A stretch of DNA of 64,000 nucleotides. It comes from Palsa-892 sp035556215. Lineage in GTDB: Bacteria > Pseudomonadota > Alphaproteobacteria > Rhizobiales > Xanthobacteraceae. Position 1 is the first letter of the stretch, and every line of letters starts with the position of its first letter. A program made the position numbers and the translations under genes. This document shows, piece after piece, positions 53,554 through 60,766 of the stretch. A model generated the notes under the pieces. It searched no databases. It had not been told where the DNA came from and was given only the letters and a program-made list of their open reading frames with translations. Location of the stretch: assembly GCA_035556215.1 (NCBI GenBank), contig DATMFI010000039.1:1-64000 (forward strand), written 5' to 3'.

Positions 53554-54015
53554 ATGCCCGCACACGACCAGATCCGCAGAAACGAAGTCACCGTCGATTT
53601 CCCCGGCAACAGCGACGGCAGCCTCATCTTCATCGGCCGCATTCACACTCCATGGCCGACGCGCTCCGACTGCCCGCGGCGCGGCAAGTCCGATGGCCCT
53701 GTCTGCCGGATCGAGATTTTCGAGCCCTGGGTTGCGGCCCTCGACGGCATCGAGCGGCACGAACAACTCGAAGTGCTCTACTGGCTGCACCAGTCGCGGC
53801 GCGATCTCGTCAAGCAAAGCCCGGCGAACGATGGCAACGTGTTCGGCACCTTCAGCCTGCGCTCGCCCGTGCGGCCCAATCCGATCGGCACCCAGCGCGT
53901 CGATCTCGTGAAGGTCGAAGGCGGCAATGTTTTCGTCCGCGGCCTCGACTGCGTGGACGGCACGCCGCTGCTCGATCTCAAGCCCGATCTCTGCCGGCAC
54001 GCCGGCCGCAAATAG
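53554..54015 (+). CDS. trmO: tRNA N6-threonylcarbamoyladenosine methyltransferase TrmO family
   Basis: The 153-residue protein has the beta-barrel TrmO/TsaA core: FIGRIHTPWPTRSDCPR, LDGIERHEQLEVLYWLH, RSPVRPNPIGTQRVDL and a CVDGTPLLDLKPDL ending. It uses SAM to N6-methylate t6A37 of tRNA-Thr in E. coli. Here it is shorter than the E. coli protein (about 235), lacking its C-terminal domain, as in many alphaproteobacterial versions. Substrate is assumed from family. Confidence 0.9.
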   Translation: MPAHDQIRRNEVTVDFPGNSDGSLIFIGRIHTPWPTRSDCPRRGKSDGPVCRIEIFEPWVAALDGIERHEQLEVLYWLHQSRRDLVKQSPANDGNVFGTFSLRSPVRPNPIGTQRVDLVKVEGGNVFVRGLDCVDGTPLLDLKPDLCRHAGRK

Positions 54016-54087
54016 AGCCGCCTCGTTCCCGCGTGGAACCTTCCCGGCTTCTCGGCGTTGAGAGGCAGTTAAAACGGAGGGCTTTTC

Positions 54088-54171
54088 ATGGGACGCGGAT
54101 TGATTCTTTGGCTTCTCGGCATTCCGCTGCCGATCATTCTTCTGCTCTGGCTGTTTGGCTTTTTCCATTAA
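54088..54171 (+). CDS. 27-residue hydrophobic membrane peptide
   Basis: GGAGG stands seven bases before ATG 54088; the frame encodes MGRGLILWLLGIPLPIIILL followed by LWLFGFFH and stops at TAA 54171. The product is one transmembrane helix with a short basic N-terminus. I recall very similar tiny proteins (GRG-LLWLLG-IP) in other proteobacterial genomes, usually unannotated. It sits 72 bp after trmO, and its stop codon lies in a 25-bp tandem repeat leading into the zinc-ribbon gene. Function unknown. Confidence 0.7.
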   Translation: MGRGLILWLLGIPLPIILLLWLFGFFH

Positions 54172-54219
54172 TCGCCGATCGTCAGAAGGACTTTAATCGC
54201 CGATCGTCAGAAGGACTTT
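54170..54219. repeat. Perfect 25-bp tandem duplication carrying a ribosome-binding site
   Basis: Positions 54170-54194 and 54195-54219 are identical (AATCGCCGATCGTCAGAAGG plus ACTTT). The first copy starts inside the stop codon of the small peptide; the second provides AAGGA eight to nine bases before the next ATG (54224). Confidence 0.92.
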
Positions 54220-54223
54220 GAAA

Positions 54224-54454
54224 ATGGGCGCGCCCAAAATCAATCTGGCATCCTTGCAGTGCCCGCGTTGCGCGGGCTTAACAAAGCTGAGCGGCATCAC
54301 GCGCGCGAACGACGATGCAGGCAGCGAGCGTTTCACATTCAAATGCAATGAGTGCGGCGCGTTTGAAGTTTTGGCGATCACCGAACCGCAAGAGCAATCC
54401 GCCGGGGAGCGCTCAAACCGGCGGGAGCGCGAATTGCAGGATTTGTGGGCGTGA
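54224..54454 (+). CDS. Small zinc-ribbon protein
   Basis: This 76-residue protein has two CxxC knuckles, CPRC (about residues 13-16) and CNEC (about 41-44, followed by GAF), spaced as in a zinc ribbon. The last 20 residues are charged (SNRRERELQD). AAGGA from the duplicated repeat precedes ATG 54224. It overlaps or abuts a second zinc-ribbon gene that shares the KCxxCGAF motif. Likely a small nucleic-acid or protein-binding factor; no specific function is known to me. Confidence 0.7.
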   Translation: MGAPKINLASLQCPRCAGLTKLSGITRANDDAGSERFTFKCNECGAFEVLAITEPQEQSAGERSNRRERELQDLWA

Positions 54455-54504
54455 TCGAGCCAGCTTACGTTTCCGTTACGGACCACAGTGACGGGCGGAA
54501 TTTC

Positions 54505-54720
54505 ATGCGGACACGGCTCAAGGTCATTCCGGCGCCCGAACCCGGTACGCGCGCGACAATCGTTTCGCCGAGCGCGCCGATCATCAAGGGCCCCGGCACC
54601 GACGACTATATTTGCGGCAACTGCGAGAAGATTCTGATCGCCGGCTTTCCCGCCGGAAAGACATTCAAAAGTACGGTGCTGAAATGCCCCGCCTGCGGCG
54701 CGTTCAACGAAACGCCCTGA
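54505..54720 (+). CDS. Second small zinc-ribbon protein
   Basis: 71 residues from ATG 54505. The frame runs upstream to a GTG at 54451 that overlaps the previous stop (GTGA), so a translationally coupled 89-residue form is possible. CGNC (about 39-42) and CPAC (about 62-65) form a zinc ribbon, and the end KCPACGAFN parallels the neighbour's KCNECGAFE. The two may be diverged duplicates. The stop directly abuts the stop of the convergent antiporter gene. Confidence 0.65.
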   Translation: MRTRLKVIPAPEPGTRATIVSPSAPIIKGPGTDDYICGNCEKILIAGFPAGKTFKSTVLKCPACGAFNETP

Positions 54721-56130
54721 TCATCCGCGGAAGAATACCAGCGTCACCAGAATGAAGGCCGGGATCAATATGCAACCCGACCACAGCATATAGCCAAAGA
54801 AGCTCGGCATCTTCACGCCCGCCTGCCGCGCGATGGCATAGACCATGAAGTTCGGCGCATTTCCGATATACGTATTCGCGCCCATGAACACCGCGCCCGC
54901 CGAAATCGCTGCGAGCGTCAATGCGCCTTCGGTCATGAGGCGCGCCGGATCGCCCCCTGCCATCTGGAAGAACACGAGATAGGTCGGCGCGTTGTCGAGA
55001 AACGACGACAAGCCTCCGGTGAGCCAGAAATAGGCGGCGTTGTTTGGCGCGCCGTCCGGCCCCGTTACGAGTGCAATCAGCGGTGCGAACGGCCCCGCAG
55101 CGCCCGCGCGAAGCATGGCCAGTACCGGAATGATCGTCGCGAAGATGCCGGCGAACAGCACGGCGACCTCGCGGATCGGCCCCCACGAGAAACCATTGGC
55201 TTCATGGCTCGCCTTCGGGGTCGTTTTCAGCGAAATCACCGTGACCGCAATCATGATCGCATCGCGCAGAACATCCTGCAGTGCCAGCGGGACACCCAGC
55301 AGCACGATGCTGCCGAGATCGATCGTTGCGCTCATCAGGATCGCGCCGATGATGACGAGAATCAGCACGAAGTTCGCGCCGCCTTTTATGCGTATCGGAT
55401 TGTCCGGCGTCGGATCGTTGGGCGTCACGCCTTCGCGCCGGTAGAGCAGCGTGTCGAGCATGAAGAACACCGCGAGCACGATGCCCGCTGTGAGCAGCGT
55501 CTCGGAAAAGAGATGCTTCGTTGTCCAGAAGAAATCGACGCCGCGAAGGAAGCCGAGAAACAGCGGCGGATCGCCAAGCGGCGTCAGCGAGCCGCCGATA
55601 TTGGCGACAAGAAAAATAAAGAACACCACGACATGGACATTGTGCTTGCGATTATCGTTGGCGCGCAGCATCGGCCGGATCATCACCATTGAAGCGCCGG
55701 TGGTGCCGATGATGCTCGCAAGGCCCGTGCCGATGGCAAGCAAAAGCGTGTTCATCGCGGGTGAACCATGCAGGTTTCCTGCGACGACAATGCCGCCCGC
55801 CACGGTGAACAGCGCGAGCAGCAGCAGAATGAACGGCATGTATTCGTGCAGCGCCGTGTGAAGGAGAGCATGCGCGGCGGTTCCGGAGCCGGTAGCGAGC
55901 GCCAGCATCACCGCTACCAGCACGCCCCAGAACGCCGCGACCTTGCCGCAATGGTGCTCCCAGAAATGCGGCGCCAGCAGCGGAAAAATCGCAATCGACA
56001 ACAGGATGCCGGCGAACGGTAGCGCCCAGAACAGGCCAAGACGGGAGCCGTCGAGGTCGGCCGCGAACGCGCTCGCAGGAAACAATGCGGCGCCAGAGAG
56101 CACCGTCAATCGAAGCAGATGTTCTCTCAT
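54721..56130 (-). CDS. Sodium:proton antiporter, ArsB/NhaD superfamily
   Basis: 469 residues from ATG 56130. A signal-like N-terminus (cut possibly after AFA) is followed by about twelve membrane segments. GTTGASMVMIRPMLRANDNR and GGSLTPLGDPPLFLGFLRG are typical of NhaD-like carriers in the ion-transporter superfamily; SSFLDNAPTYLVFF and GANTYIGNAPNFM form the second repeat. It likely exchanges sodium and protons. Arsenite or dicarboxylate transport by relatives cannot be ruled out. Confidence 0.85.
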   Translation of the reverse strand: MREHLLRLTVLSGAALFPASAFAADLDGSRLGLFWALPFAGILLSIAIFPLLAPHFWEHHCGKVAAFWGVLVAVMLALATGSGTAAHALLHTALHEYMPFILLLLALFTVAGGIVVAGNLHGSPAMNTLLLAIGTGLASIIGTTGASMVMIRPMLRANDNRKHNVHVVVFFIFLVANIGGSLTPLGDPPLFLGFLRGVDFFWTTKHLFSETLLTAGIVLAVFFMLDTLLYRREGVTPNDPTPDNPIRIKGGANFVLILVIIGAILMSATIDLGSIVLLGVPLALQDVLRDAIMIAVTVISLKTTPKASHEANGFSWGPIREVAVLFAGIFATIIPVLAMLRAGAAGPFAPLIALVTGPDGAPNNAAYFWLTGGLSSFLDNAPTYLVFFQMAGGDPARLMTEGALTLAAISAGAVFMGANTYIGNAPNFMVYAIARQAGVKMPSFFGYMLWSGCILIPAFILVTLVFFRG

Positions 56131-56278
56131 GCGCACGCCGGGCAATATCTGATAACGCGAGGCCGCATTCCGTCTTCCTTGCCTGGTCCCTGAGAGCGCG
56201 CGCGATTCCGGCGCGGGAATATTAGTCTTTCGCTTCTTGTTTATCGACAGCACCCTTCCCAAAATACCTCCCCGCGCC

Positions 56279-56300
56279 CTGTCATCTGACTGACAGCGAT
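56279..56300 (+). promoter_or_regulatory. Inverted repeat CTGTCA-N6-TGACAG / degenerate PHO box
   Basis: A perfect six-base inverted repeat spans 56279-56296. Read as direct 11-base units (CTGTCATCTGA, CTGACAGCGAT) it is also a degenerate PHO box. It lies 66 bp upstream of the better PHO box. Confidence 0.4.
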
Positions 56301-56365
56301 CCGTCGTACCGCTTCCAACGGATGTTGAAGGGTGAAGCCGGGGGCGGAATTGCCGTGGCGCCCTT

Positions 56366-56387
56366 TGTCATACTACTGTCATATTAC
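56366..56387 (+). promoter_or_regulatory. PHO box (PhoB site)
   Basis: Two direct 11-base units, TGTCATACTAC and TGTCATATTAC, differ at one position. Each contains the seven-base PhoB half-site TGTCATA plus a four-base spacer, as in the known PHO box consensus. It ends 39 bp before the GTG start of the binding-protein gene, a normal activator position. It predicts induction of the ABC operon by phosphate starvation. Confidence 0.75.
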
Positions 56388-56426
56388 AAAACGGGCCCAA
56401 GAGAGAGCCGAGGCAAGGAGGCTATC

Positions 56427-57764
56427 GTGAAAATTCGTACTTCTTTACTGCGTTTGTCGATGGTGGGCGCCCTGAGCGCGCTAGCTTTCGCAGCCGGAGC
56501 CCAAGGGCTTGAGGACAAGGTCACCATCGTCACCTCCTACAACAAGGACATGACCGGCCCCTTCGCCGCCGCCTTCGAGAAGAAATATCCCGGCACCAAG
56601 GTCGAAGTGCAAAATCGCAACACCGCGGCAGCCGTCACCTTCATTCAGGAAACCAAATCCAACCCGCCGGACCTCTTTTGGGCTTCGGCGCCGGACGCCT
56701 TCGAAGTGCTGAAGAAGAACGCGATGCTGCAGAAATACACGCCGAAGGCGCAAGGCATCGCGACGAAAGCCGGCTCCTATCCGATCAACGATCCCGACGG
56801 CTACTATATCGGCTTCGCCGCCTCGGGTTACGGCATCGAGTACAACACGCGCTATCTCAAGGCGAACGATCTCCCCGCACCGAAAGAGTGGGACGACCTG
56901 AAGAAGCCGATCTATTTCGGCCATGTCGGCATCTCGGCGCCGTCGCGCTCCGGCACGACGCATCTCACCGTCGAGACCATCCTGCAGGGCGAAGGCTGGG
57001 AAAAAGGCTGGGCGACGCTGCTCGAAATCGGCGGCAACCTTGCACAGGTTTCCGACCGCTCGTTCGGCGTACCTGACGCGGTGAACAGCGGCCAATACGG
57101 CCTCGGCATCGTCATCGACTTCTTCGGCCTTTCCGGCAAGGCGTCGGGCTTCCCGGTCGAATTCGTCTATCCGACAGTGACCGCGATCGTGCCGGCCAAT
57201 ATCGGCATCATCAAAGGCGCGAAGAACCAGAAGGCGGCGGAAGCCTTCATCGAATTTCTGCTCTCCGAGGAAGGTCAGCAGATCCTGTTCGATCCGAAGA
57301 TCCAGCGCCTGCCCGTGCGGCTCGCTACCTACGACAAGGCGCCGGCCGGCTTCCCCAACCCGTTCAAGAACGAGAAGCTCGGCGCCGGCGTGAAGTTCGA
57401 CGCCGACATCTCCGAGAAGCGCTACGAGCTCGTGAACTCGCTGTTCGACCGCATCATCACCTTCCGCCTGAAGGAGTTGAATGCGGCCTGGAAGGCGATC
57501 CACGACACCGAGAAGAAGCTCGGGGCCAAGGCCGGCCCCGAAGCGAAGAAACTTCTCGCCGAAGCGCGCCGCCTTGCCACCGCTGTCCCCATCTCGGGCG
57601 CGGAAGCGAACGACACGGCGATCGCCAATTCGTTTCACAAGGTGAAGAAGGGCGAAACCGCCGCCGGCCGCCAGGCCGAGTTCGAGCAGAAGTGGGATCA
57701 GGCCGCGCTCAAGAACTATAACGATGCCAAGGCGCTCGCGGAAAAAGCGGCAAGCGCCAAGTAA
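56427..57764 (+). CDS. ABC transporter periplasmic binding protein, Fbp type, extended
   Basis: GTG 56427 has AAGGAGG just upstream. The 445-residue precursor has a signal peptide (cut near AGA, residue 25), then the type II binding-protein fold (VTIVTSYNKDMTGPFAAAFEKKYPG, GYYIGFAASGYGIEYN, VPANIGIIKGAKNQKAAEAFI), as in Fe(III), thiamine or aminoethylphosphonate receptors. A roughly 95-residue helical extension after about 350 is uncommon. First gene of a three-gene import operon. The PHO box suggests phosphate, phosphonate or ferric-phosphate related uptake rather than plain iron uptake. Confidence 0.88.
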   Translation: MKIRTSLLRLSMVGALSALAFAAGAQGLEDKVTIVTSYNKDMTGPFAAAFEKKYPGTKVEVQNRNTAAAVTFIQETKSNPPDLFWASAPDAFEVLKKNAMLQKYTPKAQGIATKAGSYPINDPDGYYIGFAASGYGIEYNTRYLKANDLPAPKEWDDLKKPIYFGHVGISAPSRSGTTHLTVETILQGEGWEKGWATLLEIGGNLAQVSDRSFGVPDAVNSGQYGLGIVIDFFGLSGKASGFPVEFVYPTVTAIVPANIGIIKGAKNQKAAEAFIEFLLSEEGQQILFDPKIQRLPVRLATYDKAPAGFPNPFKNEKLGAGVKFDADISEKRYELVNSLFDRIITFRLKELNAAWKAIHDTEKKLGAKAGPEAKKLLAEARRLATAVPISGAEANDTAIANSFHKVKKGETAAGRQAEFEQKWDQAALKNYNDAKALAEKAASAK

Positions 57765-57785
57765 GCCGGTTGAACCGACCTGCCG

Positions 57786-59519
57786 ATGACCGACATCACA
57801 ACCATTCCAGCGGCGCCGCGTGCGCCGCTGGCCGCGCGACTGGGCGCGAGCCCCGCCCAGATCGCCGCGATTGCGCTCGTCGCGCTGTTTCTGCTCGCCT
57901 TCCTCGTCGTGCCGATCGTGCGCGTCATTCAGATTGCTTTCACCGGCCCGGAAGGCGGCTTCTCTCTCATTCACTTCGGCGACTTCTTCCAGACCTCGCT
58001 GCTGCGTGAATCGTTCTGGAATTCGGTCTATGCCGCGTCGATGACGGTTGTCGTCGCGAGCCTCATCGCGGTGCCGCTCGCGACGATCATTTCGCGCTTC
58101 CAGTTTCGGGGCGCGGCGCTCATTCATACGCTCGGCGTCATTCCGCTCGTCATGCCGCCCTTCGTCGGCGCCGTCGCCATGCAGCTCATCTACGGCAAGA
58201 ACGGCTCGATAAACCTCTTGCTGCACGACTGGTTCGGCTTCCGCATTCCGTTCATGGAGGGTCTGAACGGCGTGATCTTCGTCGAGGCCGTGCATTATTT
58301 TCCCTTCATCCTGCTCAACCTCTCGGCGGCGCTGTCCAACATCGATTCCGCGATGGAAGAGTCGGCGCAAAATCTCGGCGCCTCGGGATTCTCCCTCTTC
58401 CGCAAGATCGTCTTCCCGCTCGCGCTGCCCGGCTATGTCGCGGGCGCGGCGCTCGTTTTCGTCAAGGTCTTCGACGACCTTGCGACGCCGCTCCTGCTCA
58501 GCGTCACCAATATGCTCGCGCCGCAGGCCTATCTGCGCATCACATCGGTCGGCGTTGCCGATCCGCAGGGCTACGTGATCTCGGTCATCATGATCGCCTG
58601 CGCGCTCGCCACCATCGGCCTCTCGCAACTCGCGCTGCGCGGCCGCGACTTCTCGACCCAGCAGCGCGGCGGCGGCGGGCTCGCACGCCGCAATCTCGGC
58701 AAGGGCGGCACGCTGCTCGCGACGCTCTTTGTCGTCATTACGCTTCTGATCGTGCTGTCGCCGCATATCGGCATCCTGCTCTTGTCGTTTGGCACCGTGT
58801 GGTCGTTCGCGGTACTGCCGGACGGCTATACGCTCGCGCACTACGCGACGGTCGCGAATGAAGCAGGCCCCTTCGTCACCAACACGCTGCTCTATTGCGG
58901 CCTCGCCGGTTTCATCGACATCGTGCTCGCCTCGATCATCGCCTATACGGTGCTGCGCACGCGCCTCAAGGGCCGTCACCTCATCGAGCAGATGGCGATG
59001 GCGGCGGTCGCCATTCCCGGTCTCGTGCTCGGCATCGGTCTGCTGCGCACCTATTACGACATCCACCTGCCGAGCGGAGAGTCGCTCGCGACCTTCTGGG
59101 GCATGCTGGTGATCGCCTATGCCGTGCGCCGTCTGCCCTACGCGCTGGTGTCCGCCAAGGCCGCGCTTCGGCAGTTGCATGTGCACCTTGAGGAAGCGGC
59201 CGAGAGCCTCGGTGCCGGCAAGTTCACGACCCTCACCCGGATCGTCGTGCCGCTGATGACCGGCGGGCTGCTCGCCGGCTTTGTCACGAGCTTTGCGACC
59301 GCCGCCGTCGAGCTTTCCGCCACCCTCATCCTCGTCACCCGCCCGCCCGACGCGCCGATTTCCTACGGCATCTACGTCTATATGCAGGCGGCGGCCGGCC
59401 GCGGCCCCGGCGCCGCGCTCGGCGTGCTCGCCGTTCTCGTCGTCGCGATCGCGACATTCCTCTCCTACCGCCTCGCCGAGCGCGAGCGCGGCCTCAAATC
59501 CCGTGAAGGCGCATTCTGA
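57786..59519 (+). CDS. ABC transporter permease, FbpB type (two fused halves)
   Basis: A 577-residue permease of twelve predicted membrane helices in two homologous halves. Each half has an EAA loop: EESAQNLGASGFSLFRKIVF near 195 and EEAAESLGAGKFTTLTRIVV near 470. Such fused permeases belong to ferric-iron/thiamine/2-aminoethylphosphonate importers. It starts 21 bp after the binding-protein gene, and its stop overlaps the ATPase start (TGATG). Confidence 0.92.
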   Translation: MTDITTIPAAPRAPLAARLGASPAQIAAIALVALFLLAFLVVPIVRVIQIAFTGPEGGFSLIHFGDFFQTSLLRESFWNSVYAASMTVVVASLIAVPLATIISRFQFRGAALIHTLGVIPLVMPPFVGAVAMQLIYGKNGSINLLLHDWFGFRIPFMEGLNGVIFVEAVHYFPFILLNLSAALSNIDSAMEESAQNLGASGFSLFRKIVFPLALPGYVAGAALVFVKVFDDLATPLLLSVTNMLAPQAYLRITSVGVADPQGYVISVIMIACALATIGLSQLALRGRDFSTQQRGGGGLARRNLGKGGTLLATLFVVITLLIVLSPHIGILLLSFGTVWSFAVLPDGYTLAHYATVANEAGPFVTNTLLYCGLAGFIDIVLASIIAYTVLRTRLKGRHLIEQMAMAAVAIPGLVLGIGLLRTYYDIHLPSGESLATFWGMLVIAYAVRRLPYALVSAKAALRQLHVHLEEAAESLGAGKFTTLTRIVVPLMTGGLLAGFVTSFATAAVELSATLILVTRPPDAPISYGIYVYMQAAAGRGPGAALGVLAVLVVAIATFLSYRLAERERGLKSREGAF

Positions 59520-60553
59520 TGGCGACCAGCGTTTCGATTGAAAATGTCAGTTTCGGTTATGGCCGCGCGCTTGTGCTCGACGACGTAAGCCTGTCGATCG
59601 AAGCCGGCGAATATTTCTGCTTTTTGGGGCCGTCCGGCTCCGGCAAGACGACGCTGCTGCGTCTCGTCGCGGGCTTCGGCACGCCATCGAAGGGCCGCAT
59701 CGTCATCGGCGGCAAGGATGTCACGCATCTTCCGCCGTGGGAGCGCAATCTCGGCATGGTGTTCCAGAGCTACGCGCTCTGGCCGCACATGACCGTTGCC
59801 AAAAACGTCGCCTTCGGCCTCGAGCGCCGCAAGCTGCCGCGCGCCGAGATCAACCGCAAGGTGGGAGCCGCGCTCGAACGTGTAGGCCTACCGCATCTTG
59901 CCGACCGCCGCCCCGCCCAGCTTTCCGGCGGCCAGCAGCAGCGCGTCGCGCTCGCCCGCACCCTGGTGATCGAGCCCGCCGTGCTCCTGCTCGACGAGCC
60001 GCTCTCCAACCTCGACGCCAAGCTGCGCACCGAAATGCGCGTTGAATTGAAGCGCTTGCAGCGCGAACTCGGCATCACGACGATCTATGTCACCCACGAT
60101 CAGGAAGAAGCGAACGCGGCCGCCGATCGCATCGCCGTGCTCGACGGCGGCAAGATCCAGCAGATCGGCTCACCGGTCGATATGTATGACCACCCGGCCA
60201 ATCGCTTCGTCGCGGCCTTCCTCGGCACCGCGAACCTCATTGAGGGCAGGATCGAAGGCAGCCGTTTCGTCGCGCCGGACGGCTTCGCGCTCGAAGGCGT
60301 CAGCGGCAAGGCGGGCACCGCCTGCGTTTCAATCCGCCCGCAGAATATTACCCTCACCGCATCGGGCACCGGGCTCGCCGGCGTCGTCGAGGAGCGCGAG
60401 TTCCTCGGCGAGACGACCCGCTATCGTATCAAGACCGGCACTCATGCGTTGATCGTCGACGAGCCGCATCGCCGTGACAGCGAACCGCACCAGGTCGGCG
60501 CGCCGGTCAATCTCGCAATCGACGCCAGACAGGTCGCTGTCCTGCACGATTGA
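59519..60553 (+). CDS. ABC transporter ATPase, FbpC/PotA type
   Basis: 344 residues. Walker A is GPSGSGKT (37-44), the signature LSGGQQQRVALAR, Walker B VLLLDEPLSNLD and the switch VTHDQEEA. The C-terminal TOBE_2 domain (about 270-340) is a regulatory barrel. It powers the permease of the preceding gene. Overlap by one base with the permease implies coupling. In relatives the same organisation serves ferric iron, polyamines, thiamine or aminoethylphosphonate. Confidence 0.93.
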   Translation: MATSVSIENVSFGYGRALVLDDVSLSIEAGEYFCFLGPSGSGKTTLLRLVAGFGTPSKGRIVIGGKDVTHLPPWERNLGMVFQSYALWPHMTVAKNVAFGLERRKLPRAEINRKVGAALERVGLPHLADRRPAQLSGGQQQRVALARTLVIEPAVLLLDEPLSNLDAKLRTEMRVELKRLQRELGITTIYVTHDQEEANAAADRIAVLDGGKIQQIGSPVDMYDHPANRFVAAFLGTANLIEGRIEGSRFVAPDGFALEGVSGKAGTACVSIRPQNITLTASGTGLAGVVEEREFLGETTRYRIKTGTHALIVDEPHRRDSEPHQVGAPVNLAIDARQVAVLHD

Positions 60554-60571
60554 TCCCTCCCTCGCGCAGCG

Positions 60572-60602
60572 AAAAAAAAAACGGCAGCCCGTGGGCTGCC
60601 GT
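60572..60602 (-). terminator. Intrinsic terminator of the oxlT operon
   Basis: ACGGCAGCCC (60581-60590) and GGGCTGCCGT (60593-60602) form a ten-base stem with a two-base nominal loop. Read on the minus strand it is followed by ten T. It is placed right after the 40-codon gene and faces the end of the ABC operon, for which it has no T-run. Confidence 0.9.
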
Positions 60603-60633
60603 AAAGTAGAGGGGATACTCACTTACTCAAGTT

Positions 60634-60756
60634 CTACTGAAACAATTTCATTGCATTCAGTAGGGTCAGCGTGACTCCGATCAGCAAGGGAATGCCGACG
60701 AAAGTCCATGCGAATAAAATTCGCACCGCATTATTTCCAGTCTCTGCTTTTTCCAT
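60634..60756 (-). CDS. 40-residue membrane protein, MFS transporter small subunit type
   Basis: AGGAGG lies five bases before ATG 60756 (a second ATG directly precedes it). The frame encodes MEKAETGNNAVRILFAWTFV and continues through one hydrophobic helix to NAMKLFQ, 40 residues. It lies 10 bp after the stop of the oxalate/formate-type carrier, before a strong terminator, so it belongs to that operon. Tiny proteins in this position are described in databases as MFS transporter small subunit. They probably associate with the carrier, but a defined role is not known to me. Confidence 0.8.
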   Translation of the reverse strand: MEKAETGNNAVRILFAWTFVGIPLLIGVTLTLLNAMKLFQ

Positions 60757-60766
60757 CATCCCCTCC

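Noticed and set aside
56481..59186. A 901-codon minus-strand frame opposite the Fbp-type ABC operon
   Set aside because: It covers a binding protein and permease with clear motifs and lacks any recognisable domain. Explained by codon bias.
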